From NCBI GenBank assembly GCA_020630525.1, contig JAHDBF010000017.1, positions 1 to 34,541 on the forward strand: a stretch of 34,541 nt of DNA, written 5' to 3'. The position numbers were made by a program, and so were the translations under genes. Below the pieces are notes generated by a model. The model saw nothing but the letters and a program-made list of their open reading frames with translations, was not told the origin of the DNA and searched no databases. This stretch comes from Saprospiraceae bacterium. GTDB lineage: Bacteria > Bacteroidota > Bacteroidia > Chitinophagales > Saprospiraceae. How positions within the stretch are numbered: the first letter of the stretch is position 1; every line of letters starts with the position of its first letter. Shown piece by piece: positions 32,848-34,541 of this stretch.

Positions 32848-34328
32848 TAATAACTAAAATTATTTTTCAAAAAAGTCTCTGTATTGTGCATTTCTGGTGA
32901 TAAGTAAATGTCTCCATCTGGAACAGAAACTTCTTCTCTATATTTTTTGACTAATTCAGAAATCCCGACTGGTAATTCCAATCCAGATCTATATTCTAAA
33001 GCACTAGTGGCAATCATAAATTCTATAGAAATAATCCGATAAAGATTTTCTACGATTCGATACAATTTTGTACCAGCATTGGCCGCCATACTTACGTGAT
33101 CTTCCTGACCCTTACTAGAAACTATAGAATCTGTACAGGCTGGATTTGCCAATTGTTTATTCTGACTTACAATTGAGGCTGCTGTATATTGGCATATCAT
33201 ATATCCACTTTCTAAACCTGGATTCTTTGCCAAATATGCCGGCAATTCTCGTTCGCCATTTATCAACTTATACGTCCTCCGTTCGGAAATGTTTCCTATC
33301 TCCGCCAATGCCATTGCAAGATAATCCATTGGTAATGCTAATGGTTGTGCGTGGAAGTTTCCTCCACTCAACACCATGTCTTCATCTTCAAAAACAGTAG
33401 GGTTATCTGTGACTGCATTTATCTCTATTTCTACAATCTCTTTTATGTGATCGATGGCAGTTTTACTTGCCCCATGCACTTGTGGTGTACAGCGAAATGA
33501 ATAAGGATCTTGGACACTCTTATTAGCTAGACTTGCAAGATTGGAAGCTTTAAGAATTTCAAATATATCTGCCGCTGCAGTCATCTGTCCTTTCTGTCCT
33601 CTAACCTTATGTAAACTTGGATGATATGGATCTAAGATGCAGTTGAATGCCATCATAGAAATGGCTGCTGTAACATTGGCGATTTTATACAATCTATCAG
33701 CCTCTTTAGTGGCATGTAATGCATAAGCAAGTGAAAACTGTGTTCCATTGAGCAAGGCTAAACCCTCCTTGTAAGATAAAGCCAATGTTTTTTCTCCTAT
33801 TGCATTTAACGCATCTTTTGCGGAAAATTTTTCTCCGTTTAACAATACATCTCCAACACCAAGAAGGGGTAAACTTAAATGTGCCAATGGTGCCAAATCT
33901 CCAGAAGCACCTAGTGATCCCAACTGATAAATAATAGGAGAAATACCTTTATTAAAATAAGCTTGTAATCGTTTTAACAACTCGACTCTTACGCCAGAAT
34001 ATCCTTTACTTAAGTTTACTAATTTTAATATAAATATTGTTTTTACAATTTCTTGAGGGACCAAATCTCCAGTGCCACAGGCATGAGAAACGACAAGATT
34101 ATGCTGAAGCTCTTCCATTTCTTCTGGTTTTATCTGGACATTGCAGAGCGACCCAAAACCAGTATTGATTCCGTAGATTGGGTCTGAAGATTTTGCCAAT
34201 CTTTGCGCTAAGTAATCTCTATTTTTTTGGACTATAGAGAATACACTCGGGTCAATATTAACTTGAGAATTACTAATTAATTCATTCCAAAAATGATCGA
34301 TGTTAATATTTTGGGTTGTTATTTTCAC
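32847..34328 (-). CDS. hutH: Histidine ammonia-lyase
   Basis: Deaminates L-histidine to urocanate, the first step of histidine degradation. The 493 residues contain YGINTGFGSL (catalytic Tyr52), the MIO-forming Ala141-Ser142-Gly143 within GSLGASGDLAPLAHLSLP, and NPTVFEDEDMVLSGGNFH. Ser81-His82 sits at the selectivity position; in this superfamily Ser-His indicates histidine, His-Leu tyrosine and Phe-Leu phenylalanine. This supports HutH over tyrosine or phenylalanine lyases. hutU, hutI and hutG are not adjacent. The start is GTG 34328, since no ATG occurs near the conserved N-terminus. It overlaps the 3' end of an upstream minus-strand gene by 26 bases and the deacylase gene downstream by one. 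Confidence 0.94.
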   Translation of the reverse strand: MKITTQNINIDHFWNELISNSQVNIDPSVFSIVQKNRDYLAQRLAKSSDPIYGINTGFGSLCNVQIKPEEMEELQHNLVVSHACGTGDLVPQEIVKTIFILKLVNLSKGYSGVRVELLKRLQAYFNKGISPIIYQLGSLGASGDLAPLAHLSLPLLGVGDVLLNGEKFSAKDALNAIGEKTLALSYKEGLALLNGTQFSLAYALHATKEADRLYKIANVTAAISMMAFNCILDPYHPSLHKVRGQKGQMTAAADIFEILKASNLASLANKSVQDPYSFRCTPQVHGASKTAIDHIKEIVEIEINAVTDNPTVFEDEDMVLSGGNFHAQPLALPMDYLAMALAEIGNISERRTYKLINGERELPAYLAKNPGLESGYMICQYTAASIVSQNKQLANPACTDSIVSSKGQEDHVSMAANAGTKLYRIVENLYRIISIEFMIATSALEYRSGLELPVGISELVKKYREEVSVPDGDIYLSPEMHNTETFLKNNFSY

Positions 34329-34541
34329 TTGCTATATTTTGATCCTTAAATTCAGGCTGGTCAAATATAGCTATTGTTAGCAAATTAGGTAAATGTAATT
34401 TTGCACTACTAGAATAATTGATTTTTATAGATTCTAAACTGAAGTTATAGACTATTTCTCCTTGAGAATATCCATACTGAAGTATAAAAAGAAATAATAA
34501 TTGGTAAGATTCGGTGAGTGGTTTTTTGTTCTGATAGGAAT
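34303..34541 (-). CDS. 3' end of an unidentified gene running off the window
   Basis: On the minus strand one frame is open from the window edge (34541) to a TAA at 34305-34303, about 78 codons. The C-terminus reads GYSQGEIVYNFSLESIKINY, then LHLPNLLTIAIFDQPEFKD, a plausible globular composition with AT-rich third positions like its neighbours. It overlaps the hutH GTG start by 26 bases, so it would be the preceding cistron of the hutH operon. I do not recognise the family. It is also possible that this is only a chance open frame. Confidence 0.45.
   Translation of the reverse strand, partial: SYQNKKPLTESYQLLFLFILQYGYSQGEIVYNFSLESIKINYSSSAKLHLPNLLTIAIFDQPEFKDQNIASENNNPKY

Noticed and set aside
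1-34541. CRISPR array, rRNA genes, transposase genes or phage genes
   Set aside because: No regularly spaced repeats, rRNA-like stretches, transposase motifs or phage structural genes were seen.

Overview
The window looks like chromosomal DNA of an AT-rich member of the Bacteroidota, most likely a Saprospirales- or Chitinophagales-like lineage. Four things support this: a very large gingipain-type (C25) protein of the type IX secretion kind; menaquinone synthesis by the futalosine route (mqnC), which is typical of these lineages and not of Flavobacteriia; Bacteroidota-only families (DUF2480, DUF6577, TIGR02757/DUF2400); and promoters of the Bacteroidota form TTG-N19/20-TAnnTTTG, which I could read in front of three transcription units. 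The assignment is inference from gene content; there is no rRNA here.

Layout, left to right. (1) 1-2860, accessory: a two-gene module of a DUF6577 antitoxin-like protein and an AbiEii-type nucleotidyltransferase, probably a type IV toxin-antitoxin or abortive infection pair. A long imperfect palindrome overlaps its last stop codon. A gene made of two tandem copies of an ABM-like domain follows. (2) 2951-8479, minus strand: the translation/transcription operon rimP-nusA-infB, followed by a TIGR02757 gene related to HhH-GPD DNA glycosylases. Its promoter and a terminator-like leader hairpin are visible. (3) 8525-10538, plus: mqnC and a purine nucleoside phosphorylase, one base apart. (4) 10535-13891, minus: a GT-C type membrane glycosyltransferase, radA and a small TraR/DksA zinc-finger protein. 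(5) 14028-18805, plus: a small unknown protein, scpB, a DUF2480 protein and a propeller-containing LytS-type sensor kinase with no response regulator beside it. (6) 19061-19205, minus: tRNA-Asn(GTT) with its own promoter and terminator. (7) 19348-20963, plus: an Old Yellow Enzyme-like flavin oxidoreductase with a MarR regulator. (8) 21081-28549, minus: galK, a sterol desaturase/fatty acid hydroxylase-type membrane protein, and the 1647-residue PorU2-type C25 peptidase. (9) 28709-31749, plus: glycosyltransferase 2, rsmG, mscS. (10) 31768-34541, minus: a PagL-like lipid A deacylase, hutH and the 3' end of another gene that runs off the window.

Most of the window is ordinary core genome. Several envelope functions (PorU2, PagL-like, two glycosyltransferases, MscS, desaturase) lie scattered among housekeeping genes. 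The points most worth a second look are the antitoxin-like gene whose conserved N-terminus has no ATG, GTG or TTG start, the palindrome at the end of that module, the terminator-like hairpin in the rimP-nusA-infB leader, the high proportion of TTG starts proved by in-frame stops just upstream, a 13-bp perfect inverted repeat just before the desaturase gene, and the DUF2400 protein with an endonuclease III-like Asp motif.
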